Below, piece after piece: positions 47,141 through 56,505 of a stretch of DNA of 64,000 nucleotides (position 1 is the first letter of the stretch; every line of letters begins with the position of its first letter). The translations under genes and the position numbers were made by a program. The stretch comes from an uncultured Clostridia bacterium (GTDB lineage: Bacteria; Bacillota; Clostridia; Oscillospirales; Acutalibacteraceae). The stretch covers positions 62,001 to 126,000 of the forward strand of contig CAMJMQ010000003.1 in assembly GCA_946407065.1 (NCBI GenBank), written 5' to 3'. A model generated the notes under the pieces. It did not search any database. It was not told the origin of the DNA and saw nothing but the letters and a program-made list of their open reading frames with translations.

Positions 47141-48544
47141 TCAATCACTTATTGAGTTAAACAGTCCCCAAAACGCCTTATGCGCCATATAGATATCCGC
47201 CTTGGAGATGACCTCAAAGGGCGCGTGCATGCACAGCACCGCTACGCCGAGATCGACCACATCGACGTTCATGTTAGCGACGTACTTCGCGATGGTACCG
47301 CCGCCGCCGATATCAACCTTGCCCAGCTCGCCGACCTGCCACTTGACGTCGTTCTTTGCGAGCATGGCGCGGATCTCGCCCATAAACTCGGCTGATGCGT
47401 CGGAGGTGTCGTACTTGCCGCCGTGACCGGTGTACTTGCTGATAACAACGCCCTCGTTGATGAAGGAGCAGTTCTTTGCCTCATACACGGACGGGAAGGT
47501 GGGGTCAAACGCCGCGTTGACATCCGCTGACAGGCACTTTGACTTACTCAGCACACGATAACCCTCATTGCCGTCCTGCTTTGCCAGATCATAGATGAAG
47601 TATCGGAGAAAATCGCTCTGCATGCCGGTGTTGCCGTCAGAACCTGTCTCTTCCTTATCGGTCAGATAGGTGATGCAGGTGCACTCGGGCAGCTTGGTGT
47701 CGAAGATCGCGGTGACAGACGGATAAGCACAGCACTTGTCGTCGTGACCGTAACCGCCGATCATGGAGCGGTCAAAGCCGACGTCACGGGTCGGATACGC
47801 GGGACAGAAGTTCAGCTCCGCGGAGAGGAAGTCGTTTTCTTCAATGCCGAAGCGGTCGTTGAGGATCTTCATCACATTTAGCGCGACGAGATCCTTTTCA
47901 TCGCTGTCGTCATAGGGACGCGAGCCGACAAGGATGTTCAGATCCTCGCCCGTAAAGAGCTTTGACACGGTCTTCATAGCGCCCTCGCGGTCGAGGTGCG
48001 GCAGCAGATCGGTGATCAGGAAGCACTCGTCCCTGGGATCGTCGCCGATGTGGATATCCACGGTCGAGCCGTCGAGCTTGACCACTCTGCCGTGCAGGGC
48101 GAGCGGCACAGTCGTCCACTGATATTTTTTGATGCCGCCGTAGTAGTGGGTCTTGAACAGCGCCAAACCATTGTCCTGATACAGCGGATTGGGTTTCAGA
48201 TCAATGCGCGGCGAGTCGATGTGCGCGATCGCCAAACGTACACCATTCGAGGTGCCGTTCTTGCCGATGACCGCCAGACCGATCGCCTTCTCACGGTTGA
48301 TCACATAGACTCTGTCGCCGGGCTGATAAGAGCCGTCGGGGTCAAATTCGACAAAGCCCTCTTTCTCAGCCAGCGCCTTGACATAAGCTACCGCCTCGCG
48401 TTCGGTGCGGGCGTTGTCGAGGAACTTTTTGTAATCCTCACAGTAAGCGTCCGCCTGAGCGAGCACCTCTGCCGAGTAGGTCGCCGCGCCGCGGCGTTCC
48501 TTCATCATCAGTTTTTCTCTGAGTTCTTTTGCATTTTCACTCAT
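47141..48544 (-). CDS. M18-family aminopeptidase
   Basis: 467 residues. Zinc ligands of the M18 family are seen in order: LAIAHIDSPR (His), GYGHDDK (Asp), LTDKEETGSDG (Glu pair), and CMHAPFEVISKADIYMAHKAF (His near the end). These cytosolic tetrahedral enzymes release N-terminal residues, often acidic ones. Strong AGGAGGTAC site before ATG. Related Ruminococcus and Clostridium proteins are annotated as aminopeptidase 1. Confidence 0.95.
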   Translation of the reverse strand: MSENAKELREKLMMKERRGAATYSAEVLAQADAYCEDYKKFLDNARTEREAVAYVKALAEKEGFVEFDPDGSYQPGDRVYVINREKAIGLAVIGKNGTSNGVRLAIAHIDSPRIDLKPNPLYQDNGLALFKTHYYGGIKKYQWTTVPLALHGRVVKLDGSTVDIHIGDDPRDECFLITDLLPHLDREGAMKTVSKLFTGEDLNILVGSRPYDDSDEKDLVALNVMKILNDRFGIEENDFLSAELNFCPAYPTRDVGFDRSMIGGYGHDDKCCAYPSVTAIFDTKLPECTCITYLTDKEETGSDGNTGMQSDFLRYFIYDLAKQDGNEGYRVLSKSKCLSADVNAAFDPTFPSVYEAKNCSFINEGVVISKYTGHGGKYDTSDASAEFMGEIRAMLAKNDVKWQVGELGKVDIGGGGTIAKYVANMNVDVVDLGVAVLCMHAPFEVISKADIYMAHKAFWGLFNSISD

Positions 48545-48562
48545 ATTGTACCTCCTGTAAAT

Positions 48563-48688
48563 GGATAACGGTTAACGGATAACGGTTAACGGTGAAGGGA
48601 GGGCTTTGCCCTCACCCATTTTTATCGATCAAAAATCCACATGGGTTTTCCCACAACCGTTCTCTGTTCTCCATTCTCCGTTCTCCGG
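48563..48688. repeat. Heptad-array inverted repeat 2
   Basis: Left arm of GGATAAC/GGTTAAC units (48563-48596), palindrome GGGAGGGCTTTGCCCTCACCC, ~45-nt spacer, right arm TTCTCTG/TTCTCCA/TTCTCCG (48657-48688). It fills the gap between the lytic transglycosylase stop and the M18 ribosome-binding site. Confidence 0.9.
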
Positions 48689-48690
48689 AA

Positions 48691-49320
48691 TTATTGATAA
48701 TATAATTTTTGATATAGATCATACGCGTGGCCGACACGCTCGACGTAGTTCGCGGTCTCCTCATACGGGATGTTCGACAGCGTTTTGCCGTCGGGCGAAA
48801 TGTTCGGATCCTGCAGCCAGCCGTCCACGGTCGTCGTGCCCGCGTTATAGGCGGCGACAGCGGTATCGCGCACGCCGTACTTTTTGAGCAGCACCGACAA
48901 AAGATAGGTGCCGTAGCGGATGTTGATATCGGGATCCTTGAGCGAGTCGGTGGTATAGATCACCTGCCCGTCCAAACTCTCCTGCAGCCAGTCAAAGGTA
49001 GAGGGCATCAGCTGCATCAAGCCCAGTGCGCCCGCGGAGCTCTCCACTTCGGGACGAAAACCGCTCTCGGTACGGATGACTGCAAACACGAGCGGCTCTT
49101 CCACGCCGAACTCGGTCGCGTATTTGTGTACCTGTTCGCCATACTGCTGTTGATAAAACAGGCTGTATACCTTGCCCTTCGTTCCCTTATAGTTTGTGTC
49201 GGAAACGAAAAAGAATACCAGCACGCCCACAAACAACAGGAGTACGAACGTCACCAGAAAACCGATCGCTCCGTGACCCTTGGTCTCGCGTGAATGTCGT
49301 CCGCTATATCTTCTGCTCAT
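48691..49320 (-). CDS. Membrane-anchored lytic transglycosylase (SLT family)
   Basis: 209 residues from the ATG at 49320. A basic N-terminus and one transmembrane helix (about 18-40) anchor it outside the membrane. The SLT domain shows the catalytic Glu in VFAVIRTESGFRPEVESSAGALGLMQLMPSTFDWL, and the later AVAAYNAGTTTVDGWL and YVERVGHAYDLY motifs. It cleaves peptidoglycan with 1,6-anhydro product. It overlaps the end of the Sua5-CoaE gene by 17 nt; coaE-slt adjacency is common in Clostridia. Confidence 0.93.
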   Translation of the reverse strand: MSRRYSGRHSRETKGHGAIGFLVTFVLLLFVGVLVFFFVSDTNYKGTKGKVYSLFYQQQYGEQVHKYATEFGVEEPLVFAVIRTESGFRPEVESSAGALGLMQLMPSTFDWLQESLDGQVIYTTDSLKDPDINIRYGTYLLSVLLKKYGVRDTAVAAYNAGTTTVDGWLQDPNISPDGKTLSNIPYEETANYVERVGHAYDLYQKLYYQ

Positions 49321-50935
49321 CCGCGCACCACCTTTCGCCGTATTGCCGCACCGCGTCCGAAAACGCCTGAGCGGAACCGTTATTATATAGTATATCGTCG
49401 CAGTGGTCGATAAAGAACTGTTCACTGAGCTGTGCCGACATCCGACGCTCTGCCTCTTCCCTGCTCAGGCCGTCACGCTGCATGATTCTTTCTCTACGGA
49501 TCTTCGGATCGGCGAGAATGCCGACAATGCGGCAGCAGAACACATCCTCATGCGCTTCAAAGAGTTGGGACGCGTCAAAGATGACGATATCACTGTCGGA
49601 TTCATTCGCCTGCATGAGCATGATCTCACTGATCTTGGGATGGGTGATATGGTTGAGTGTTTCGGTATTTTCGGGCGTTGAGAACGCGATCTTCGCGACA
49701 AGCTGTCTGTTCAAACTTCCGTCGGGCAGGAGTACGTCGCCGAACGCGGCGCACAGCATCGCCTTCACTTCACTGTCCTCGACCGCGCGTCGGGCGGCTT
49801 CATCCGCGCTGACGACGGGGAATCCGCTTTCGCTGAGCAGCTTTGCCGCTTCACTCTTCCCCGCGCCTGTCTGTCCGGTCAAGCCGATGATCCGCTTCTC
49901 GGGCAGGTCGATGACCTCGAACGCCGCCGCGCGGATCAGGCGGTTATACAGCGCCATACCGACGCCTGTCGCCTTGGGACAGTGGGCATAGACGGTGTGG
50001 ACGTCCTCAAGATCATCCACCGCCCGGAGCGCGTCAAAGAGTGCCTGTGCCTGTGCTTTCTCATCCTCCATGCCGCCGATCGTGATACAGGGCATATTGA
50101 GCTGCGGCTTATCCTCATCATAGCACAGCGCCGCGACATGCGGATCACGGGCATACAGTCGATTCATATAGGTCAAATAGCGCTCGTCACTGCCGCGCAG
50201 CAATACGACCCTTGTGCGGGGCGCGTAATGCTTGTACTTCATGCCGGGCGACGAGGCTTTTTCATTGTTTTCCAATTGATGGAGCACCGCGTGGTCAACC
50301 TCGATCGCGCCGATGACGGCTTCGATCTCCTCACGCGTGATCAGCCCGGGACGCAAAATACGCGGCGTATCGGTCGCAAGCGTGATGACGGTGCTCTCCA
50401 CGCCGACAGAGCAGCTGCCGCCGTCGATGACCGCCTCGATCCTGCCCTCCATGTCGTCGATGACATGCTGCGCCGTGGTCGGACTGGGCTTGCCCGAGGT
50501 GTTCGCGGAGGGCGCCGCTAACGCCAAGCCACTTGTTTTGAGCAGCTTTTGCGCGTCGGGATGGGACGGGATGCGGATCGCAACGGTGCTGAGCCCCGCG
50601 CTGACCTCATCGGGGATCACATCCCCCTTGGGCATGATGATGGTAAGCGGTCCAGGCCAGAAGGCTTCGGCGAGCTTGACCGCCTTTTCGGGAATCTGTG
50701 AAACAAGGCGCAAACGTCCGATATCGGAAAAATCCGCGACATGGACGATCAGCGGGTTATCCATCGGACGACCCTTCGCCTCAAAAATGCGGCGTACCGC
50801 CTCACCGTCCAGCGCGTTCGCCGCCAAGCCGTAGACCGTTTCGGTAGGCATAGCAACCAGCCCGCCCTCACGCAGGATGGCGGACGCCTTGTCGATATCC
50901 GATTGTGTATTGGTTAAATGGTAAGTTTTCATCAT
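49304..50935 (-). CDS. Fusion: L-threonylcarbamoyladenylate synthase (Sua5) - dephospho-CoA kinase
   Basis: 543 residues. Residues 1-~200 are the YrdC/TsaC domain (GGLVAMPTETVYGLAANA, KGRPMDNPLIVHV, FWPGPLTII, LAAPSANTSGKPSPT), continued by a Sua5 domain to ~340; this part makes threonylcarbamoyl-AMP for tRNA t6A. From ~345 it is dephospho-CoA kinase: GLTGQTGAGKSEAAKLL (P-loop), VVSADEAARRAV, LNHITHPKISEIM, and a lid IRRERIMQRDGLSREEAERRMSAQ. Both catalytic halves look intact, with no frameshift or stop. No good Shine-Dalgarno precedes the two ATGs; a repeat lies immediately upstream. Confidence 0.93.
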   Translation of the reverse strand: MMKTYHLTNTQSDIDKASAILREGGLVAMPTETVYGLAANALDGEAVRRIFEAKGRPMDNPLIVHVADFSDIGRLRLVSQIPEKAVKLAEAFWPGPLTIIMPKGDVIPDEVSAGLSTVAIRIPSHPDAQKLLKTSGLALAAPSANTSGKPSPTTAQHVIDDMEGRIEAVIDGGSCSVGVESTVITLATDTPRILRPGLITREEIEAVIGAIEVDHAVLHQLENNEKASSPGMKYKHYAPRTRVVLLRGSDERYLTYMNRLYARDPHVAALCYDEDKPQLNMPCITIGGMEDEKAQAQALFDALRAVDDLEDVHTVYAHCPKATGVGMALYNRLIRAAAFEVIDLPEKRIIGLTGQTGAGKSEAAKLLSESGFPVVSADEAARRAVEDSEVKAMLCAAFGDVLLPDGSLNRQLVAKIAFSTPENTETLNHITHPKISEIMLMQANESDSDIVIFDASQLFEAHEDVFCCRIVGILADPKIRRERIMQRDGLSREEAERRMSAQLSEQFFIDHCDDILYNNGSAQAFSDAVRQYGERWCADEQKI

Positions 50936-50942
50936 ATCAATC

Positions 50943-51089
50943 GTAGGGCGGGGGCTTGCTCCCGCCGAAACCTGTCTGATAAATCAATATTATAGGCAAA
51001 GTCGCTATTTCTTTGCTTCGCAATTGTCCTGCGGGACACGCTTCACAAACGTCCCTGCGGGACACGGCGGGAGCAAGCCCCCGCCCTAC
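50943..51089 (-). repeat. GTAGGGCGGGGGCTTGC-type inverted repeat between prfA and the Sua5-CoaE gene
   Basis: Left arm at 50943, right arm ending CCCGCCCTAC at 51089; the final bases reach the prfA stop codon. The loop contains two CCTGCGGGACACG segments. Confidence 0.87.
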
Positions 51090-52165
51090 TATGCGTTCAT
51101 TTGCTCCTTGAGTTGTTCCGCTCTCTGCGCGGTGACCAGCGCGTCGATGATCTCGTCGAGGTCGCCGTTCATGATCTCGTCCAATTTATACAGCGTCAAG
51201 CCGATACGATGATCGGTAACGCGGCTCTGCGGAAAATTATAGGTGCGGATCTTCTCACTGCGGTCACCCGAACCGATCTGGGAGCGCCTGTCGGAGGCGA
51301 TCGCCTCATGCTGTTTATCCTGCTCGATCTTGAGCAGGCGCGATTTGAGCACCTTCATCGCCTTATCTTTGTTCTTGTACTGGGAGCGCTCATCCTGACA
51401 TTCTACGACCATGCCCGTGGGCTTGTGGGTGATACGGATGGCGGAACTGGTCTTATTGATATGCTGACCGCCCGCGCCGGAGGAGCGGAAGGTATCGATC
51501 TCCAGATCATTCGGGTTGATATCCACCTCTACGTCATCCGCTTCGGGAAGGACAGCGACCGTCGCCGCCGAGGTATGGATACGCCCGGAGCTCTCTGTCT
51601 TGGGCACACGCTGAACGCGATGGGTGCCCGACTCGAACTTAAAGCGGCTGTAAGCGCCCGCGCCGCTGACGATAAAGGACACTTCCTTATAACCGCCGAG
51701 CCCCGTCTCATTGAGGTTGATGACCTCTATCTTGTAGCCCCTGCGCTCGGCGTACATACTGTACATGCGGTACAGATCATAAGCAAACAGCGAGCTTTCC
51801 TCGCCGCCCGTGCCGCCGCGGATCTCGACGATGACGTTGCGTTCGTCGTTTGGATCCTTGGGAAGAAGCAGGATCTTGAGCTCCTCCTCGAGCGCGGGCA
51901 AACTGCGCTTTGCGTCATCGAGCTCGATGGACGCAAGCTCCCTGAGCTCCTCATCGGAGGACGCGTCGTCGAGGATCATCAGGCTGTCCTCGATGGTCTG
52001 CTGCGCACTTTGATACTCGCGGTACTTCTTGACCACCGGCTCGATGGACGCGTACTCGCGCATCACCTCGCGGTAGCGGTCGGGGTCGGACACCACGTCC
52101 GGCTCATACATCCGCTTTTCCAGTTCGTTATATCGTTTATCAAATATCGCTAATCTGCTGAACAT
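51089..52165 (-). CDS. prfA: Peptide chain release factor 1
   Basis: 358 residues from the ATG at 52165. The peptidyl-hydrolase GGQ is in [20 protein letters not shown] and the anticodon-like PxT tripeptide is PKT in [14 protein letters not shown], which makes it RF1 (UAA/UAG) and not RF2. The acidic N-terminal helix domain is complete. No prmC follows; a repeat separates it from the Sua5-CoaE fusion, keeping the prfA-sua5 neighbourhood known in Firmicutes. Confidence 0.98.
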   Translation of the reverse strand: MFSRLAIFDKRYNELEKRMYEPDVVSDPDRYREVMREYASIEPVVKKYREYQSAQQTIEDSLMILDDASSDEELRELASIELDDAKRSLPALEEELKILLLPKDPNDERNVIVEIRGGTGGEESSLFAYDLYRMYSMYAERRGYKIEVINLNETGLGGYKEVSFIVSGAGAYSRFKFESGTHRVQRVPKTESSGRIHTSAATVAVLPEADDVEVDINPNDLEIDTFRSSGAGGQHINKTSSAIRITHKPTGMVVECQDERSQYKNKDKAMKVLKSRLLKIEQDKQHEAIASDRRSQIGSGDRSEKIRTYNFPQSRVTDHRIGLTLYKLDEIMNGDLDEIIDALVTAQRAEQLKEQMNA

Positions 52166-52183
52166 AATGTTTCCTTCGTCAAA

Positions 52184-52312
52184 TGAATAATGAATACTGA
52201 AAACTGAAGAATGAATGGCGGGACACCCGCACCCGAAAATATAGAAATGTCCGAGCAAAGCGAGTCACCGGTATTTTTCAGTTTTCAATTTTCAGTCTTC
52301 AGTTTTCAGTCC
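52184..52312. repeat. Heptad-array inverted repeat 3
   Basis: Left arm GAATAAT/GAATACT/GAAAACT/GAAGAAT units (52184-52214), palindrome GGCGGGACACCCGCACCC, spacer, right arm of TTCAGTT/TTCAATT/TTCAGTC units to 52312. The right arm runs into the 3' end of the DUF951 gene and encodes its last codons. Confidence 0.9.
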
Positions 52313-52489
52313 TTCCCTGATGACTTTCCGTATATTTCTCTCGACCTTTTTGCGGGGCACCATGACCTCTCTGCCGCATTTTTGACAGCGGATCTTGAAA
52401 TCCATGCCGACGCGCAGGACGAGGAAACGGTTATCGCCGCAGGGATGGGGCTTCTTCATGATCAATTCATCGTTGACGCGAATATCCAT
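52292..52489 (-). CDS. DUF951 small zinc-ribbon-like protein
   Basis: 65 residues from the ATG at 52489 (AGGAGGGG upstream). MDIRVNDELIMKKPHPCGDNRFLVLRVGMDFKIRCQKCGREVMVPRKKVERNIRKV fits DUF951, with Cys17 and the CQKC pair as possible zinc ligands. The last residues, GLKTED, are written by heptad repeat units (CTGAAAACTGAAGACTGA). Function unknown; the family is often found near ychF or parB in Firmicutes, which is not the case here. Confidence 0.85.
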   Translation of the reverse strand: MDIRVNDELIMKKPHPCGDNRFLVLRVGMDFKIRCQKCGREVMVPRKKVERNIRKVIREGLKTED

Positions 52490-52596
52490 ATGCCCCTCCT
52501 CTTTTTTTGTATCTGGAATATTATACCATATATTGGCAAGAAAAGCAAATAACGTTTCTGTCACTATTCAACATCTTGTGAAAATAGTCGAAATGC

Positions 52597-52625
52597 TTGA
52601 CTATATATAGTTTTTGGAGTAAAAT
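52597..52625 (+). promoter_or_regulatory. Sigma-A promoter of the sulfatase-fold membrane protein gene
   Basis: TTGACT (52597-52602), 17 nt, TAAAAT (52620-52625), 100 nt before the ATG. Confidence 0.65.
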
Positions 52626-52724
52626 ATAGGGTGATTTATAATAGGTTAGTACGGCGACCGTCATCCCCCGCATCATCCGTCAGTGCAAAAAGGCGCCGCC
52701 TGACCGATCATCAAAGGAAACATT

Positions 52725-54785
52725 ATGGAAGAAAAACATTATTCACTCAAACACCGGTTCGCGTTCGGCGCGGTGACTGCCGCGTTATTCTGCTTTACGC
52801 TGCTGGTATACGGGCCGCTCTCGCTGTATGTAACCGGTAACGATGAAATGTGGTTCAGTTTTCGATCACTCCTCACTCCCGTCATCGTCGTATCGCTGAT
52901 CGGCTTCATCGTGATGACCCTCCTGCTCTCACTGCCCAAGGGCGTGTTCCACAAGATCCTGTGCTGTCTGACGTTCGGCGTCTCACTGGGACTGTACATC
53001 CAGTGCAGCTTTTTCAACATCAGCTACGGCTCCGGTGTGCTGGACGGCTCCCAGATCGCGTGGATGGACTACACCACCTACGGCGCGATCGACTCGGCGA
53101 TGTGGGCGGCATGTATCGCGATGCCCTTTGCGCTTTTCATGGTATTCAAGCACTCATGGCGGCGCGTATTGATCGTCGCATCGGTGATTATCATCATCAC
53201 CCAGATCGCGGGGCTCTCGCTCGATCTGTACAAGAATCAGAATTCTCTCGACAAGCTCAGCCATGAGGTCACCACCGACGGCATCTATGAACTGTCGGAT
53301 AAGGATAACACACTGGTGTTCATCCTCAGCTCCATGGATAAGGAGTACTATGACGCATACAAAAAGGAGCATCCCGAAGTCGAGAATCAGCTCAGGGGCT
53401 TTACCGAATACAGCAATGTAACGGCGACAGGCTCCGACTCGCTGGTATCGGTACCGGCGATGCTGACCGGTGAGGTCTACAAAAAGGACGTCAAATACAC
53501 GGAATATGTCAACGGCGCATGGAACGCCAACAACGCCTTTGACGTACTGCAAAAGTACGACGCCGACATCCGCGTCTATGCCGATGACAAATACTTCGGC
53601 AATTCGGCGGTACGCAAGGTAGACAATATCTCCGACCGTGCCAAGGACAAGGACGCGTATAAGGTCATCGGCTCCACCATGTACCGCTACACACTCTATA
53701 ACGCGGTTCCCCACTATATGAAGCAGCTCTTTTGGATGAGTCTGAGCGACTACTCCAGCTTTAAGAGCAACAACACCTATAACCCCGACGCCGACGACAA
53801 GTTCTTTGGCGATTATGATAAGGCAGAGGGCTTTACCTACACCGACAAGTACCCCTCTGCGGTACGCGTCTATCACCTCAAAGGCGCCAAAGCGCCCTAC
53901 CGACTGACCTCACAGGGCGAGAAGGATCCCGACGGCACCTCGCGCACAGAACAAATCGAGGGTGAATTCAGCTGTATCTTCAAGATGATCGACGACCTCA
54001 AGAGCAACGGCAAGTTCGAGAACGCGCAGATCATCATCACTGCCGACAACGGCAACGAGGACTACAACCAACGCCCGATGCTGCTGTACAAGGACAAGAA
54101 CGCCATCGATGTCTACCGCACCAGTGAAGCGCCCGTGACCCTCTTTGACCTTCCCGCGACCCTTGCCTCGACCGTAACCAAGGATTACAAAAAGATCGGC
54201 ACGGGTCTGAGCTTTGAGGACGCGGAAAAATCCGCTCCCAAGCGTGAACGCTTCTTCTACCGCAGCGTAGGCTCCAACGCGCAGTCCCGCATCGAGGAAT
54301 ATCTGATCAACTCCGCAAAGCTCGATTCCAAATCGATCAAGCTGACCAACAGCTATCTGCTCAACGGCGGCGTTGTAGAAAACTATGTACTGGGCAAGGA
54401 GCTGACCTTCACCGAGGATGAGACCGCCGCGATGTACTGTAAATCCGGCTTCGGTCACACCAACGGCTGGCGCACCATCATCAACGGCAAGACCGCCCAG
54501 ATGGAGATCCCCCTCGATGATCTGCCCGGCAACCTCAGCGACCTGCACGCGTATTTCAATGTTCTCAACGTCTATGAGGAGACCGACTGTGTCATCACTG
54601 CCAACGACGTGACTGTTTACAACGGCAGACTGGGCAATGACGCCCGCAACCACGGTCTGAACTTCCTGATCCCCACCGATGTGATCGGCAGGGATAAGAC
54701 CATCCGCCTGACCTTCAACTTCCCCGAATTGCACGAGGACACCGACGTCATGGCACTGACCTCGTTCAAGATCTATAAGCAGTGA
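52725..54785 (+). CDS. Membrane protein with alkaline-phosphatase/sulfatase fold, altered active site
   Basis: 686 residues. Five hydrophobic helices (~12-185) precede an extracellular domain laid out like lipoteichoic acid synthase/phosphoethanolamine transferases: TLVFILSSMDKEYYD (strand of the nucleophile region), TATGSDSLVSVPAMLTG (usually GxTxxSMPAL), and IIITADNGNEDYNQRPMLLYKDK, where the metal-binding DHG has become DNG. The usual catalytic Thr/Ser and metal ligands are therefore incomplete. A C-terminal beta-sandwich (~565-686, DLPGNLSDLHAYFNVLNVYEE...NHGLNFLIPTDVIGRDKTIRLTFNFPE) is added. Role may be surface-polymer modification or a non-enzymatic scaffold. Confidence 0.75.
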   Translation: MEEKHYSLKHRFAFGAVTAALFCFTLLVYGPLSLYVTGNDEMWFSFRSLLTPVIVVSLIGFIVMTLLLSLPKGVFHKILCCLTFGVSLGLYIQCSFFNISYGSGVLDGSQIAWMDYTTYGAIDSAMWAACIAMPFALFMVFKHSWRRVLIVASVIIIITQIAGLSLDLYKNQNSLDKLSHEVTTDGIYELSDKDNTLVFILSSMDKEYYDAYKKEHPEVENQLRGFTEYSNVTATGSDSLVSVPAMLTGEVYKKDVKYTEYVNGAWNANNAFDVLQKYDADIRVYADDKYFGNSAVRKVDNISDRAKDKDAYKVIGSTMYRYTLYNAVPHYMKQLFWMSLSDYSSFKSNNTYNPDADDKFFGDYDKAEGFTYTDKYPSAVRVYHLKGAKAPYRLTSQGEKDPDGTSRTEQIEGEFSCIFKMIDDLKSNGKFENAQIIITADNGNEDYNQRPMLLYKDKNAIDVYRTSEAPVTLFDLPATLASTVTKDYKKIGTGLSFEDAEKSAPKRERFFYRSVGSNAQSRIEEYLINSAKLDSKSIKLTNSYLLNGGVVENYVLGKELTFTEDETAAMYCKSGFGHTNGWRTIINGKTAQMEIPLDDLPGNLSDLHAYFNVLNVYEETDCVITANDVTVYNGRLGNDARNHGLNFLIPTDVIGRDKTIRLTFNFPELHEDTDVMALTSFKIYKQ

Positions 54786-54792
54786 CGGAATC

Positions 54793-55000
54793 GGAGAACG
54801 GTTAACGGTGAACGGTTAACCGTGTCGGGAAACGCTGACGCGTTTTTGATTGGAATAACGGCAAATATAATAATACGTCCGCGACTCTGTGTTGCGGACG
54901 TTTTGTTTATCATCACATTTTTTCAGAGGATATTACAAATCAGGTGAGGGCGGAGCCCTCCCTTCACCGTTAACCGTTCACTGTTCTCCGTTAACCATTC
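54793..55000. repeat. Heptad-array inverted repeat 4
   Basis: Left arm GGAGAAC/GGTTAAC/GGTGAAC (54793-54822), right arm TTCACCG/TTAACCG/TTCACTG/TTCTCCG/TTAACCA (54963-55000), with the palindrome GTGAGGGCGGAGCCCTCCC on the right side. The terminator at 54875 lies inside it. The remainder of 54786-55153 has no gene. Confidence 0.9.
54875..54910 (+). terminator. Terminator of the sulfatase-fold gene
   Basis: ACGTCCGC-gactctgtgtt-GCGGACGT followed by TTTGTTT. Confidence 0.88.
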
Positions 55001-55001
55001 A

Positions 55002-55032
55002 AAAAAAGAGCCGCTGCGTTTCCGCAACAGCT
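55002..55032 (-). terminator. Terminator-like hairpin downstream of glmM
   Basis: Minus strand GAGCTGTTGCG-gaaa-CGCAGCGGCTC followed by TTTTTTT, 120 nt beyond the glmM stop. Confidence 0.88.
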
Positions 55033-55153
55033 CTTTCTGAATTACATTGAATACGTTAAATCATAACGCCTGTACGGCACCGCCGTTGATGTTGGTTCCA
55101 TCAACTACAACGTATCAAAAGGCGGAATAAGGGCACACGTGCCCACACGTGCC

Positions 55154-56500
55154 TTAAGCTAAGTGACCCTTTGCCGTGATGACCTCGATGACCTGATCGA
55201 CGTACTTCTCACAGACTTCGTCACTGCCTGCCTCGACCATAACGCGGATGACGGGCTCGGTGCCGCTCTCACGGACAAGGATTCTGCCGTCCTCACCGAG
55301 TTCGTCGGCAACCTTCTTGACAGCCGCCTGCACATCGGGGTCGTTCTGCGCGTCAGGCTTAGACTTGACGCGTACATTCTTCAATACCTGCGGATAGAAT
55401 ACACAGGGTGCCGCCAGCTCGCTCATGGGCTTCTCCTTGGCGAGCATGACCTCCATCATTTTCAGAGAGGTCAGGATACCGTCGCCGGTGGTGGCATACT
55501 TGCTGAAGATGATGTGACCGCTCTGCTCACCGCCGATACGGTTGCCGGTCTGCACCATGTTCTCATAGACATACTTGTCGCCGACAGCAGTCTTCTCATA
55601 CTCGATGCCGACCTTGTCGAGCGCCTTGTACAGTCCGAAGTTACTCATAATGGTGGTAACGACCTTGTTGTTCAAGAGCTTACCGCGCTCCTTCATATAC
55701 AGACCGTAGACATAGAGGATATGGTCGCCGGTGACGACGTTACCCTTTTCATCCACGCACAGGCAGCGATCAGCGTCGCCGTCATAGGCAAAGCCGATAT
55801 CCAGTCCCTTTTCGACCACAAACTTCTGCAAGTGCTCGATATGGGTGGAGCCGCAGTCGGTGTTGATATTATAGCCGTCGGGGCTGTCGTTCATGACATA
55901 GGTCTTGGCGCCCAGCGCGTTGAACACGCCCTTCGCGATGCTCCACGCAGCGCCGTTCGCGCAGTCCAGACCGACCTTGACGCCCTTAAAGCTGTACTTG
56001 CTCATCGAGATCAGGTAGCCGATGTAACGGTTACGACCTTCGACATAGTCAACGGTTCTGCCGATATTCTCGCGCTCAGCGACAGGGATCTCGAGCTTGC
56101 CGTCGATGTATTCCTCGACCTTCAAGAGGGTCTCTTCCTCCATCTTCTCACCGTTGCCGTTGAGCACCTTGATGCCGTTGTCATAGAACGGATTGTGAGA
56201 GGCGGAGATCATGATACCGCAGTCGAAGTCGTCGGTGCGGGTGATGTAAGCGACAGACGGAGTGGTGGTGACGTGCATGATGTAAGCGTCAGCGCCGCTT
56301 GCCATCAAACCGGTGCACAGCGCATACTCAAACATATACGAGGAGCGTCTGGTATCCTTACCAATCAGCACCTTCGCCTTTTTACCCTGATTCGCGCCGT
56401 AGTACCAGCCGAGGAAACGGCCGATCTTGATCGCGTGGTCAAAGGTCAGATCCTTGTTCGCTTCACCGCGGAAGCCGTCTGTACCAAAATATTTACCCAT
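55154..56500 (-). CDS. glmM: Phosphoglucosamine mutase
   Basis: 448 residues. MGKYFGTDGFRGEAN start, active phospho-Ser in MISASHNPFYDNGIKVL, metal loop FAYDGDADRCLCVDEKG, and sugar-binding GGEQSGHII; all are GlmM hallmarks. It converts glucosamine-6-phosphate to glucosamine-1-phosphate for UDP-GlcNAc. It is the third gene of nagB - beta-helix transferase - glmM, 5 nt after the second gene, with GAGGT upstream of the ATG. Confidence 0.97.
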   Translation of the reverse strand: MGKYFGTDGFRGEANKDLTFDHAIKIGRFLGWYYGANQGKKAKVLIGKDTRRSSYMFEYALCTGLMASGADAYIMHVTTTPSVAYITRTDDFDCGIMISASHNPFYDNGIKVLNGNGEKMEEETLLKVEEYIDGKLEIPVAERENIGRTVDYVEGRNRYIGYLISMSKYSFKGVKVGLDCANGAAWSIAKGVFNALGAKTYVMNDSPDGYNINTDCGSTHIEHLQKFVVEKGLDIGFAYDGDADRCLCVDEKGNVVTGDHILYVYGLYMKERGKLLNNKVVTTIMSNFGLYKALDKVGIEYEKTAVGDKYVYENMVQTGNRIGGEQSGHIIFSKYATTGDGILTSLKMMEVMLAKEKPMSELAAPCVFYPQVLKNVRVKSKPDAQNDPDVQAAVKKVADELGEDGRILVRESGTEPVIRVMVEAGSDEVCEKYVDQVIEVITAKGHLA

Positions 56501-56505
56501 GGGAA

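Noticed and set aside
49700..50000. Frameshift or missed stop joining sua5 and coaE
   Set aside because: The frame is open through the junction and both domains have complete borders; kept as a true fusion.
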